A stretch of DNA of 64,000 nucleotides from Kappaphycus alvarezii (Eukaryota; Rhodophyta; Florideophyceae; Gigartinales; Solieriaceae): the NCBI GenBank assembly GCA_002205965.3, contig NADL03000645.1, forward strand, positions 1,054,001-1,118,000. The letters are read 5' to 3'. Every line of letters begins with the position of its first letter. The stretch's first letter is position 1. Made by a program: the position numbers and the translations under genes. A model generated the notes under the pieces. It saw only the letters and a list, made by a program, of their open reading frames with translations. It was not told the origin of the DNA and did no database searches. Below, piece after piece: positions 1-8,983 of this stretch.

Positions 1-2273
1 TTGTATGCCTTTTCAGTATTTCATTTGCAATTTTTTGGAGTTAGAATTGAGAAATATGAGACAAAAAAGATGTCTAAGACTGGTATTTACGTTTAGAAAC
101 TCAGGTTAAAAGCTTAGTACAGTCGTTGGATTGTTTTTATTTGCGACATACGAGAACTGAAATCGTTCACCAGAAAGAAGAAGAATATTCACTTTCTGAT
201 ACTCCTATTCATTAACTTATACAAAGTAAAACCGTCGCATACACGTATTTTTGGTCCAAAAATTGTCTTTTAAGTCCTGAGAGGGTACTAAATTATACTC
301 TCTGCTCACTCAATGGAATTTGAACGATTTTTATATAGCAATAAGTCGTTAAATTATGCATTATATCACGAATTGGCATTTACATAATACGCGGTAAGCT
401 ATTCCTAAAATGCTATTTTTCAAATCAATGTATAGGAATGAACCTGTCGAGAGTTCGGAACTGAGGTATCAATTTTATTGATCAGTGGTCCCTCTCAGAG
501 AGCCATAAAATAATCAACCACCGAAATTCAGTTTTTCTGAACCCTTTCCATATACACTTGTATGTTGCTAACTCGACTGCGTCGACAGTTCCTCTACCTA
601 GAGGCTGAGAAATTTTCCAACGTCATCTTCTTTAAGTGCTATTAGGAATCCATTGCGAGGATCTTCAGGACTCTTCAAGATGTACACAAGAAAATCAATT
701 TCTGTAGCCTCATCGCAATTCAATTTTCCGTGTCTGTGCTATTCATGGGGCAGAAAACTCTCACCACGACTACATGTCCTGTATATCATATATATTTTTT
801 AATCCATTCCGGCACATATTTTACGACGGAAAGAGCAGCAAGACTGATTGAAGCAATTACTCCGAGTGCTTATCGGGAAAGCGAAAATGAATTATACAGA
901 ATTACAAAATAAGGTGAGAGGGACGTCATGAATAGGTTCAAACGAGATAATGGTACCTAAATATCCCTTTTCACATCCTTCAGCATTTCTTTTTCACTTC
1001 ATTGGGAATTTTTACTTCCCAAACAAGTGAAAAAAGGGAGTTTTAGACATCAGTCCCATTTTTCGCTGCAAATTTATCCCAGTAACGCGGACCTTGTCTT
1101 TTTTCTTCTGCATTCAGCCTCGAATCATATGTTCCTTTAAAATTCATTGGAAGCAATTTATATGCATGTAGTTGTATCCAACCCATTCATTCCAGTCTTT
1201 CCTGTTCAAAGGGCTTCCTCTCTAAACCTTGCGGAGTCTTTTCCTAACCGCGATCTGTTGCGCCGATTGAAAACCTAAATATGTGCTGAAAAGAGTGTCT
1301 TTATATCTGGATATAAGCATCACTTTCCTTTAAAGAAGTCCTGGAGGGCACATTGTGAAGTCTTTTACCATGACTTTGTCTGATATTGGTATCTTAAAAG
1401 TTACAGAGGTGGACCTAATGCGTTCATAAATGCCTGACACTAGCCCTTATCTGCGGTTCCTCTTCATGTCGACGAACTCATTCTGCAACGCACTGAGCTG
1501 TTTCTTGCTGATTAAAATGGCTTTCAAGTGATTTTACATCTCATCTGCTGTAATATTCAATTGCAGACTAGCAATCCGATAGAAAAGCCGGGTTACACCA
1601 ATATATAATTTGGAAGAAAAAAGAAATCTTTCATCTTTCTCCTGAAAAAAAGGCCAAAGAAGGCGACATAACGTCGGCTTACCATTGATAAACAACCATC
1701 TCTGACCAACGACAACAAAAGTACACCTAAGAGCTCTTGTATATCTCTCGGGCCTCTCGTACAGGAAAAATTCTGGAAGCCTATTCTTCTTAACTTCTTA
1801 CACCATGTCATTCTGGAGAATTTTTCAGAATTTATCTATGTAAACTGGCCACGATATGGTTCTTCCATTCGTCTTAACTTCACTGTAGGAATTATCGCCT
1901 TTTCCAGAGCTCCTGAAACACCGCTTCGTACCCTGCGAATTTTTTCATCATGTTGACGTGGAAATGGCCTTCATTTGTTGTCGTTTTTGGCTTCGGATCC
2001 TTTGTAGGAGTCAGATGGGCCTTATCTTGAAACATATACTGCCTTATCGGTAATAGAATAATTTTCTACACTTTTCGTTGCACTGTAGCTAAGAATCACT
2101 CTTCTTCCATTAGTAACAATTTTCTTATTTATAGACAAGACTTACACTTTTCTTCGGCAACTGGATGCCCTTGTAGTGGTTTTTTTGGAGTACATCTCCC
2201 CCCTTTCCGGTTCAATCTAGCCGTTGAGATCTTAATTTGTTGGGTTCATCCCCGCTCAATACAAAGTACTAAA
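1..2273. other. Intergenic, AT-rich, no supported gene
   Basis: No long reading frame with recognisable motifs is present on either strand. Two weak remnants were noticed. One is a plus-strand stretch around 690-1010 (separate entry). The other is a minus-strand stretch near 1860-2040 whose reading resembles the HVN-type C-terminal tail of a gypsy integrase, but it is too short to annotate. The composition is moderately AT-rich without obvious tandem repeats. Confidence 0.5.
690..1010 (+). pseudogene. Possible highly decayed copy of the retrotransposon post-integrase ORF
   Basis: The plus-strand reading from about 768 contains YHIYF followed by G.F, a run of acidic/hydrophobic residues and an I..I.P..YE-like pattern. 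This spacing matches the C-terminal half of the extra ORF of element 1 (around 8700-8830), which also has AYHIYF. The nucleotide run tatcatatatatttttt occurs in both places. The rest is scrambled by stops and frameshifts, and no integrase or LTR lies beside it. An AT-rich chance match is a real alternative. Confidence 0.25.
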
Positions 2274-2278
2274 ATATC
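2274..2278. repeat. Target-site duplication, left copy (ATATC)
   Basis: The five bases atatc directly precede the TGATG start of the left LTR. The same five bases follow the ...CTATCA end of the right LTR at 10352-10356. A 5-bp duplication is usual for Ty3/gypsy integrase. Its perfect match fixes both element ends and shows that the whole 8.07 kb is a single insertion. Confidence 0.93.
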
Positions 2279-2507
2279 TGATGTGCGCAAAATTTGCACA
2301 CGAAAAAAAAATCTAGAGGAGGACCAAATTTGGATACAGTATTGGGATTTGCAAGATATTTTTTACAGTTCCTGGATTTGCAAGATATTTGTAATTTGGA
2401 TGAGTGTGGCAAATTCATGAGTTGATTTTTTTTTAAGACACAGTGTCATTAATAGATGTCATTGCTGTACACGTCCAAGGTCGACATACTTTTCGAAGAC
2501 GTCCCAG

Positions 2508-2515
2508 TATTTAAA
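2508..2515 (+). promoter_or_regulatory. TATA-like box upstream of the LTR-encoded acidic ORF
   Basis: TATTTAAA lies 79 bp upstream of the ORF start at 2594 and is flanked on both sides by TTCGAA motifs. The same box and spacing occur in the right LTR (9211-9218) and in the diverged solo LTR (16397-16404, start codon at 16480). Conservation at matching distance suggests a dedicated promoter for the LTR ORF; no expression evidence is available. Confidence 0.55.
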
Positions 2516-2593
2516 CTTCGAAGTCGACGTCGTTGAGGCAACCCCCGCCATCAACTACCCATCGGCTCACCCCTTCTTTTAGCCCTTAGCAGC

Positions 2594-3201
2594 ATGACCA
2601 ACCTCCGTCTTTCCCTCACCATCACCAAGTCATCCCGAGGCCGTCGTCCACTCAACGTTTTGGCCCTGATGGCAAATGGTCCAACCGACTACGATGATTA
2701 CTGTAGAAGGTTGGGCCGGGAACGTGTTCGGGAGTGGGTCCGCCATAACTGCTTCGAGCAGGCAGAAGAGGCAGAGGAGCAGGAGGAGGGAGAAGAGGAG
2801 ATAGAGGAAGAGTAGGATGAGGAGGATGAAGAGGAGGACTGGGTGGATCCGTGGGAACCACTAGTGTATAACGGTGGGGGGGCTCCCATGGAGAAAGGAG
2901 GGGAGACTGAGGGAGTAATTGTGATCTCTGACTCTCCTGACGAGGATGAAGAGAGAAGAGAAGAGGAGGATGAGGAGGATGAGGGGGAGGGAGACATAGA
3001 AAGTGCTGGATTAGTGAGGAAGGGGCCAGAAAATATGGACCAGGTGGTTCCGACTCCGGGACCGGATGGGGACGTCCTCAGTGGCCCAGATATTTCACAG
3101 GAGGCAATGGAGAATTCTAAGCCGTTCGCGGATATTTGTGTGGACTGCCTGGGTGGAACGGATATTTTGGGGAACTGTTTGGCTCTGATGTAGAGGACTA
3201 A
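2594..3201 (+). pseudogene. LTR-encoded acidic protein (left LTR copy), interrupted
   Basis: This is an unrecognised protein of about 200 codons encoded inside the LTR. Residues 1-55 are basic/mixed and relatively conserved (NGPTDYDDYC, REWVRHNC). Residues 56-90 are a Glu/Asp-rich run, a second acidic block follows near 115-140, and the tail reads FADICVDCLGG. One in-frame TAG (2813-2815) splits the frame, and the same TAG is in the right LTR, so it predates this insertion. A 1-bp deletion near 3173 shifts the last residues here; the right LTR and the diverged solo LTR keep the ELFGSD.ED ending followed by a stop. No known domain is recognised. A coding role is inferred from conservation between diverged LTRs, and a non-coding U3 remains possible. 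Confidence 0.5.
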
Positions 3202-3334
3202 GATATGAAGGAAAGAATCTAGATATTTATCCTGATAGTATCTGCTGTTAGTCTTTCTCGTTCACACGATTCCATTTCATGCATTTTATGGTTTTTAATA
3301 TGTTTCTTTGAGACTTTAGGGATACCATAAATTC

Positions 3335-3340
3335 TATATA
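3335..3340 (+). promoter_or_regulatory. Probable main LTR promoter (TATA box), left LTR
   Basis: The sequence ctatatacgc corresponds to ctatataagc in the solo LTR (17109-17116) and in the element 2 LTR (38189-38196). All lie about 310 bp from the LTR 3' end. Because it is shared by long and short LTRs, it is the best candidate for transcription of the full element. In element 1 the AAG has become ACG. Confidence 0.6.
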
Positions 3341-3376
3341 CGCTGAGTAAACTGCTTCCTCTTGTGGAGGTCAAGC

Positions 3377-3434
3377 AAGTTGGCAGACAACTTCAAGTCA
3401 AGTCCCGAGTAGTAGGAAGTTGAGAGTCAACTTC
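3377..3434 (+). other. Paired stem-loops in the presumed R/U5 leader
   Basis: Two small perfect hairpins lie 40-95 bp after the TATA box: AAGTTG-gcaga-CAACTT (3377-3393) and GAAGTTGA-gag-TCAACTTC (3416-3434). The second is retained in the truncated solo LTR near 17190. Both positions can be found, with some mismatches, in the short LTRs. Being in the transcribed leader they could be RNA elements for packaging or translation; that role is inference. Confidence 0.45.
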
Positions 3435-3650
3435 AGACCCAAGAAACCTTTTTCCTACACTGCCCACAGAGCATCAGTGGTAGACTCTGCCCCTTTCATA
3501 CTTGCTGGTAGCCCTCTCAACTCTCTTCCATATACACTCCTTCTTGGTCGTTCAACTATACCACGGTAGCACTTTTGTCGCTTGCAACACCTCCTTCTTA
3601 GGGTAGTTGGTTCTGAGTATCTCTTCTCCCGACGATTTACCCCTATCATT

Positions 3651-3668
3651 TGGTACTCTTGTGGAGGG
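3651..3668 (+). other. Candidate primer-binding site of element 1
   Basis: Two bases after the left LTR the sequence reads TGGTACTCTTGTGGAGGG. A TGG directly downstream of a 5' LTR is the normal start of a tRNA primer-binding site, complementary to the CCA end. It does not match the common initiator-methionine site, and the tRNA cannot be named by eye. Confidence 0.4.
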
Positions 3669-3737
3669 GGTTGCACCAGAGGTACTCGAGTTGAGCAGTA
3701 TTAGGGAATCATTCGAGGAGATTTCTTTTCTGTAATC

Positions 3738-4661
3738 ATGGATCTCAATGCTGCTCGTATAACGTTCACAGGGGGCAAGAATGAAGACGTTGAGGAGTTT
3801 CTCTATACATATGACAACGTTGTGATGCGTGAGAAGACCCATGATGAGAAGGCCGAAAGTATCTTCGCCTATCTTCAGGGTGACCAAAGCACAAATACAA
3901 GGCCAAGTTTATCAATGGGTGGTCTCTTAACGGGATGGGCGTACCTTCGGTGAGGTATGCGAGTGGCTTGTGAAAGAGTATGCTAAGGAGGTAGAACCAG
4001 ATGAGATGATTCGTACCGCCATAGAGGCCCGGCTCAACATCGATGATTTGTTAAGCTCATTGGTATACTTGTGTGATCTCTATGAAAAGGCTGGGTTCAA
4101 CGCCCAAGCCAAGTACGGAATGCTGCGTAAGGCGGCGATGGGGGATAAGCGGCTCTCCGATTTCCTCCTCATCAAGGGCCCTCACACTTTTAATGAACTG
4201 AAGGGTACCATAGTAGAATTTGTCAAAAATTCGGAGACGTTTCAGTCACTAAGTGAAATACCGAGGGAAACCCGTACATCTATGCCGATCTTACATCCTG
4301 AAAAGAATTATCAAAGGCCGGCTACTAGCGCAGCAGCATTGGATCAGTCAGAAGCGATGCCAAAAACTTGGAAGAAAGGTTGGAAACCCGATTCGATAAT
4401 CGACTTGACATGATAACCTCGCAGTTGGAAAGCCTTACTCTTACCATTAAGAAGAACCAGTCTGGGGCCCCCAAGGCCGCAGAAGTCTGTTCCTACTGTC
4501 ACAAGCCTGGACACTTTGCAAATAGGTGTCCTGATAATCCACATAGAAACACTCGTTGTGGAAAGTGCGGTCGATATGGGCATCATGAAAGTAACTACTG
4601 GTCTAAAGACAACAGAAGAGCAAATTTATCGGACGCAAGGAGCGATCAGGACCAGAGATGA
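3738..4661 (+). pseudogene. gag: Element 1 Gag, frameshifted
   Basis: Gag forms the virus-like particle and binds element RNA. The frame starts at an ATG 90 bp inside the left LTR border and is carried by three overlapping frames (3738-3953, 3970-4413, 4368-4661) needing frameshifts near 3940 and 4350. The C-terminal part has two zinc knuckles. The first is complete (CSYCHKPGHFANRC). The second, starting CGKCGRYGH, has Tyr where the last zinc-binding Cys should be. The Gag core before them has the helical, charged composition usual for Ty3/gypsy capsids. This copy cannot make full-length Gag as read. Confidence 0.85.
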
Positions 4662-4696
4662 AAATCTTACAAAACAGAAAGGACAAAAGTTGACGG

Positions 4697-5152
4697 ATGC
4701 CGGTAACGTATCCATCGCTGAAGAAATCGTCAAGTCAATGTGACAAAAAGGGATGGGAAGGGAACATTTTATCGAAAAAACCTAGGCTAGATTATGGAAT
4801 GCTGGAACATATCCCAGCACCTGTACCTCCTCGAACCAAGAGATCTGATCAAGTTGTTCCAGGAGTGGGAGTTACTCCGGCCAAGAAGACGAAAAAGAGT
4901 AAGAAATTTAAGAGTATCCCGAAGGACGTACTAGAATATGTGAAGAAGTACAATTTGGTGGCTGAGCTTGCATCAGCCCCAACTGGGATAACGTTTGGTC
5001 AACTTTTGAGGGGCGACGCAGAGGACGCGAGAAAAGAACTCAAAAAAATTATCAGGTCTAATAAGTCCGCTAAGGGCAAGAAACTGTTTCTTCAATCGGC
5101 CTCGACAGCACCAAGACGTCTTAAGCTGGTACCAGTCAAAGTATTGGAATGA
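4697..5152 (+). pseudogene. Element 1 Gag-Pol linker region
   Basis: This 151-codon stretch is Lys-rich at its centre and contains ELASAPTGITFGQLLRGD, the type of segment that precedes the aspartic protease in many Ty3/gypsy polyproteins. It ends with TGA at 5150-5152, overlapping the ATG of the next frame at 5149 (ATGA). It is in a different frame from the preceding zinc-knuckle segment, so a frameshift lies near 4660-4700. Confidence 0.7.
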
Positions 5153-5842
5153 AAACCCAAGCTCTGTTCGATTCGGACGCTGTTCCAAACCTCATTTCAG
5201 AAACTTTGGTGACAGATCTAGGTCTTGAAATTATTCCAACTACTCGAAGAATAACTGTGGCGGATGGAACCGTATCAAAATGCATGGGCACTGTTGACAA
5301 GGTTTCAGTGTTTTTGGGGACTCTAAAGTTGATGTAGACTTTCTTGTCATGCCTGATCTCCCTTTCGATGCAATCATTGGCTGCCCTGCCATGGAAAGAC
5401 TAGGGACCTGCATTGACTTGGGCAACCAAATCGTTTCAGTTAATGTTGACGGCAGAACCGTGAAGATGCCCCTGGATTTCGACAAAAGCACACATCCGGT
5501 AGATTTAAAAGAAACGGACAGTGAAGATTTCACTTCTAGCTATGACAGCAGAGATTACGAACCAGCTAACACTTTCGGAAGTAGAGAAGGGTACGATCGG
5601 GGTTAATGAACATTGCATGGGACGATTATGATTCTGGGTTTGAAACAGATGAAGACTGGAATTCTAGGGTAGGTGTGACACCTGAATGTGTTTCTTTTTG
5701 CGATAATATCGAATTAAAGGACGGAATTCGGAGCATGAAAGAAGATTACAATTGCAAGGGAAACAGGAATATATCGAATTCCATATATGAAGATGTGAGC
5801 ACGCCGGAAGAGGTCCTTCAAAATTTGGAGGGAGAGGCTTGA
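5149..5842 (+). pseudogene. Element 1 aspartic protease and tether, frameshifted
   Basis: The retroviral-type aspartic protease matures the polyprotein. The N-terminal part reads ALFDSDAVPNLIS, where the catalytic motif is normally D-S/T-G; here Gly is Asp (GAC for GGC), so the enzyme is likely dead. The C-terminal part has the usual flap and LPFDAIIGCPAMERLG motif (5355-5402), in a different frame from the N-terminal part (shift near 5335). After the protease, an acidic tether with DSGFETDEDW leads to reverse transcriptase, again after a shift near 5605. Element 2 has the same tether motif (DSGFETDDD) at about 33746. Confidence 0.8.
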
Positions 5843-7270
5843 GAAGAAGACCAGCGCCAAATGGCAGAAATTCAAGAAAAAGTACAGCACCTTCCAGCCC
5901 CGCCTCAATGAAAATATCCGACATTTTAACATCTTCCGAAGTAATTGCATGGAGCGCTTCCGATCTAAGACAAGCAAGTGTACCGGTCACCCACTCATTT
6001 GAACTTACCGATACTCAACCAATTTACCACAGGCCTAGACGTCAACCGCCAAAATATGACCAATTTATCTCAGAAAATGTTACAAGTATGCTGGAAAATG
6101 ATATTATTCGGCCAGTTTCATCCCCGTGGTCATTTCCAGTTATGTTAGCACCAAGGAAAGATGGAACATTTCGCTTTTCGTCGATTACCGACAACCGAAC
6201 CAGATAATGATACCTGATCGATTTCCGATTCCAAACATGGAAGAAATCCTCGAGGACTTGAAGGACGGGAGATACTTCACCTCAATTGATCTTTACACTG
6301 GTTATTGCAGATTCCATTGGATGAAAAATGTAAGGAAAAAACAACCTTTACCAGAAAAGCCGGTACAGTCAGGTTCGAAGTGATGCCTTTTGGTCTCATG
6401 AATGCACCAGCTACGTTCCAAAGAATGATGAACGAGGTTTTGAAAGGACTTCCATTTGCAAGAGTTTATATCGATGATGTGGTAATATTCTCAAAAACCT
6501 TGGATCAGCACATATCGCATGTCAAGACGGTGGTGGAGAGGATATCTGCGTACAGCCTGAAAATTAAGTTAAGCAAATGCTTCTTTGGGAAAACTTCTAT
6601 CCAATTACTCGGTCATATCGTCGATCAAGAAGGAATTAAAGTGGATCCAGAGAAATCGGAAAAAATCAAGTTGGCACCAAGGCCCGCTTCAAAGACGGAG
6701 GTTCGACGCTTCTTAGGACTGGCCTCATATTACAGAAGATTTATCAAAGATTTCGCCAAAACTGCAGCACCGTTACATGCCAGCACTACGAAGAACGGAA
6801 AATTTTATTGGAACAAGGAAATGCAGACTGCATTTGAGGAGCTTAAAGATAAGCTATGTGTCCCCCCAGTGCTCATGTATCCAGATTTCAAGAGACCATT
6901 TGTTGTGGAGACAGATGCCTCAGAACGGTCTTTGGGTGCCATTTTGTCCCAAAAAGACGAAAACGGAAGACTACACCCTGTTCAATTCGCAAGTCGCACT
7001 CTGAATGATGCGGAAAAGAGATACTCAGTCTGCGAGAAAGAAGCGCTAGCTGTCGTCTTCGCACTGAAAAAGTTTCGTGTTTACCTTTTATCACTCGAGA
7101 AATTTGTCTTGATAACTGATCACCAGGCACTTAAGACAGCATTCCAAAAGAAGGATGTACATCACCGCTTGGCCCGATGGCTCGACATTTTCGCAAAATA
7201 TCGGTTTGAAATTGTGTATAGACCCGGACGCGATAATCAGCCTGCCGATTACCTATCCCGCTTGAGGGAC
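5839..7270 (+). pseudogene. pol: Element 1 reverse transcriptase and RNase H, frameshifted at the N-terminus
   Basis: This module copies element RNA into DNA and removes the RNA strand. Reverse-transcriptase motifs in order: HSFELTDTQPIYHRPRR, SPWSFPVMLAPRKDG, FVDYRQPN, DLYTGY, FEVMPFGLMNAPATFQ, and the catalytic ARVYIDDVVIF near 6465-6490 with the YIDD core intact. RNase H follows with VETDASE, EKEALAVVFALKK, ITDHQAL and RPGRDNQPADYLSR, supplying the D-E-D-D metal-binding set. Frameshifts lie near 6180 and 6315, the latter explained by one missing G after GGTTATTG. From 6305 to 7642 the frame is open for 445 codons. Confidence 0.93.
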
Positions 7271-8224
7271 GCACTGATTCCAAATGAAAAAGCTTCGGAG
7301 GACATCGTCGGAGTCGCCGAGTTGCAGTTGCCGAACGATAACGAGTACGAAGCTAATATTCACGGACTGATCAAATTCCTCGATGGACTAGAAATGAGAA
7401 AGGTTGATCTTGAACACAGAAATTGGGTACGCAGGAATCAAAAGGCTTTTACATTGTGGAATGGGAAACTCTTCCGACACACTAAAGCAGGTCCTCGTCT
7501 AGTGGCTCCTTTGAAAGAAAGAACCAAGATCTTGAGGACTTTTCATGATGAGTTAGGGCATTGGGATCTCGAAACAACCAAAAATTCATTACGGAGAGAT
7601 TCTGGTCGCCCAGTATCCATAAGGACGTCTATAATTTCGTGAAAAGCTGCGATAACTGTCAAAAATTCACTCCGATACGAAATATAAGACAACTCTAAGC
7701 TTCCCAGTTTCCGGTCTTCTTGAAACATTCTCAATTGACTTTGCCGGCCCATTCAAGGAAACCTCTTCCGGAAACAAATATCTCCTTATAGGGGTGGAAC
7801 ATCTTACTGGATGGCCAATAGCAGTTGCAGTTGAGGAGGCCAATGCTGAGGTAGTCCTGAGATTCATCGAAAAAAAATAATTGAACCGTTTGGTCTTCCA
7901 AAAAGGATCATCTCGGATAACGCCCTTTGTTTTTCTGCAACTTCACTGCTTCGTTTCTTGGAAGAGAAAGGTATTCAGCTGAAGACAGTTCTCGCATACG
8001 CTCCTATGTCAAACGGTAAAGCGGAGAGGATGGTTGGAACCATCAAACGAGCAATATCGAAAACTATGTCGGAGAATGAAATCCAGTGGATAGGAAGGTA
8101 TGGAATGGTAGCTATCGGAGACTTGTCGCAAACGTATCTGAACGTTGTCCGTCCGATTTACGTATTTCTCAAGAACAACCAAGATGTGCGACTGAGAGGT
8201 TACAGCTTACCCCCTGATATGTAA
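7271..8224 (+). pseudogene. Element 1 integrase, broken and internally deleted
   Basis: Integrase inserts the cDNA into the host genome. The HHCC zinc finger is present as FHDELGH (about 7540-7560) and SCDNCQ (about 7645-7662), in different frames, with a shift near 7625 and a stop near 7695. The catalytic triad is recognisable: D in SIDFAGPF (~7736), D in IISDNA (~7914) and E in GKAERMVG (~8021), with a TAA at about 7878 between the first two. After IQW (~8090) the sequence jumps directly to motifs that in element 2 lie about 0.7 kb further on, so the integrase C-terminal domain is deleted. The frame ends at TAA 8222-8224. Confidence 0.88.
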
Positions 8225-8947
8225 TATCGACTGATCCCATATCCCTTATGGGAACCTTATGTTTCCCCGCCACAAATTAGGAACATTGAGGGTGGCGAAG
8301 ATCCTCCCGAAGCAGCGATGATGACCCTAGGAGGACCTTCGGAAGACAACAACCCGCCCAGAAGAGGTTCTGGTCGTCCCCCAAGAGGACCTCGTGCAGG
8401 TCCCAGTACGTTAGGAACCGGTCGGGGCCATTCATCACGACAGCCCGCCATAACTTCGTCTCTAGCTCTCCTTCACAACCATGCACGGCATACAGTTGGA
8501 AGAATAAGATTATCTTTTTGGTTGCGCAATATCTCTGAAGACGCGAACGACGCACAGGTCATTTCTTATTCCATGATAAGCATCTGTTTATGTTTTCGGG
8601 CGCTACATGGACCGCACTTATCTTACGAAGATTCATTCTTGAGGATGCGTGTCTTCTTTTCTTATCGGCATCCATTCCTCCGGCATCTTCCAGAAGAGTT
8701 TGCATATCATATATATTTTTTCACTCTTGGAATATTCGGAAGAGTCACGGAGGAAGAATGTATTCAACCCCACATCGATGTTATCAAACCAATATATGAG
8801 GCTATGCTACAAAGTGAGGTACCGGTAATGCAAACTTACTTTTTGGAGCATCATATTGGTAATCAGTTGCATCCGTGCCCGTTTGAAAGACCTTACATTT
8901 TATCAATAAGACAGCGAACACTAACGGAAACAGAAGAAGAACAATGA
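8225..8947 (+). CDS. Element 1 extra ORF after integrase (unrecognised)
   Basis: An open frame of 240 codons occupies the space between integrase and the polypurine tract, where some gypsy elements carry env or accessory genes. It opens with YPLWEPYVSPP (~8240), passes through a Pro/Arg/Gly-rich low-complexity part, and ends with a conserved block containing EEFAYHIYFFTLG, I.PIYEAM, HIGNQLHPCPFERPY. The same blocks in the same order are in element 2 (37065-37740). It is in frame with the preceding integrase frame and separated from it by a single TAA, so it could be a Pol C-terminal extension rather than a separate gene. The nearest ATG is at 8318. No signal peptide, envelope motif or known domain is recognised. 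Confidence 0.6.
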   Translation, partial: YRLIPYPLWEPYVSPPQIRNIEGGEDPPEAAMMTLGGPSEDNNPPRRGSGRPPRGPRAGPSTLGTGRGHSSRQPAITSSLALLHNHARHTVGRIRLSFWLRNISEDANDAQVISYSMISICLCFRALHGPHLSYEDSFLRMRVFFSYRHPFLRHLPEEFAYHIYFFTLGIFGRVTEEECIQPHIDVIKPIYEAMLQSEVPVMQTYFLEHHIGNQLHPCPFERPYILSIRQRTLTETEEEQ

Positions 8948-8970
8948 AGACGAGCTAGGACGTTCGTCTT

Positions 8971-8983
8971 GAGCGGGAGGGCG
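8971..8983 (+). other. Element 1 polypurine tract
   Basis: GAGCGGGAGGGCG immediately precedes the TGATG start of the right LTR, as expected for the plus-strand primer. Element 2 has the matching GAGCGGAAGGGCG before its LTR (37767-37779). Confidence 0.75.

Larger units (their letters stand above)
2279..3648 (+). repeat. Element 1 left LTR (long, ORF-bearing type)
   Basis: The LTR runs from TGATGTGCGC to CCCCTATCA. The first ~200 bp and last ~400 bp match the short LTRs at 37780-38502 and 32059-32779. The middle (about 2478-3245) is a module absent from those and contains a TATA-like box and an acidic reading frame. A second TATA (TATATA, 3335-3340) lies ~310 bp from the 3' end at the place where the short LTRs also have one, so it is the likely promoter for the genomic RNA. 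On that reading the acidic frame lies in U3. Confidence 0.93.

Noticed and set aside
1593-1811. 72-codon minus-strand frame and an adjacent HVN-containing reading near 1860-2040, possibly gypsy integrase tail
   Set aside because: Too short, several frames needed, and no neighbouring integrase core or LTR.
2652-2997. Minus-strand Ser/Pro-rich frames opposite the LTR acidic ORF
   Set aside because: They are the antisense of Glu/Asp-rich codons and do not align between LTR copies better than expected.
3349-3670. Self-primed (Tf1-like) reverse transcription suggested by tcttgtggagg occurring in both the LTR leader and just after the LTR
   Set aside because: The two copies are identical, not complementary, so they cannot pair to prime.
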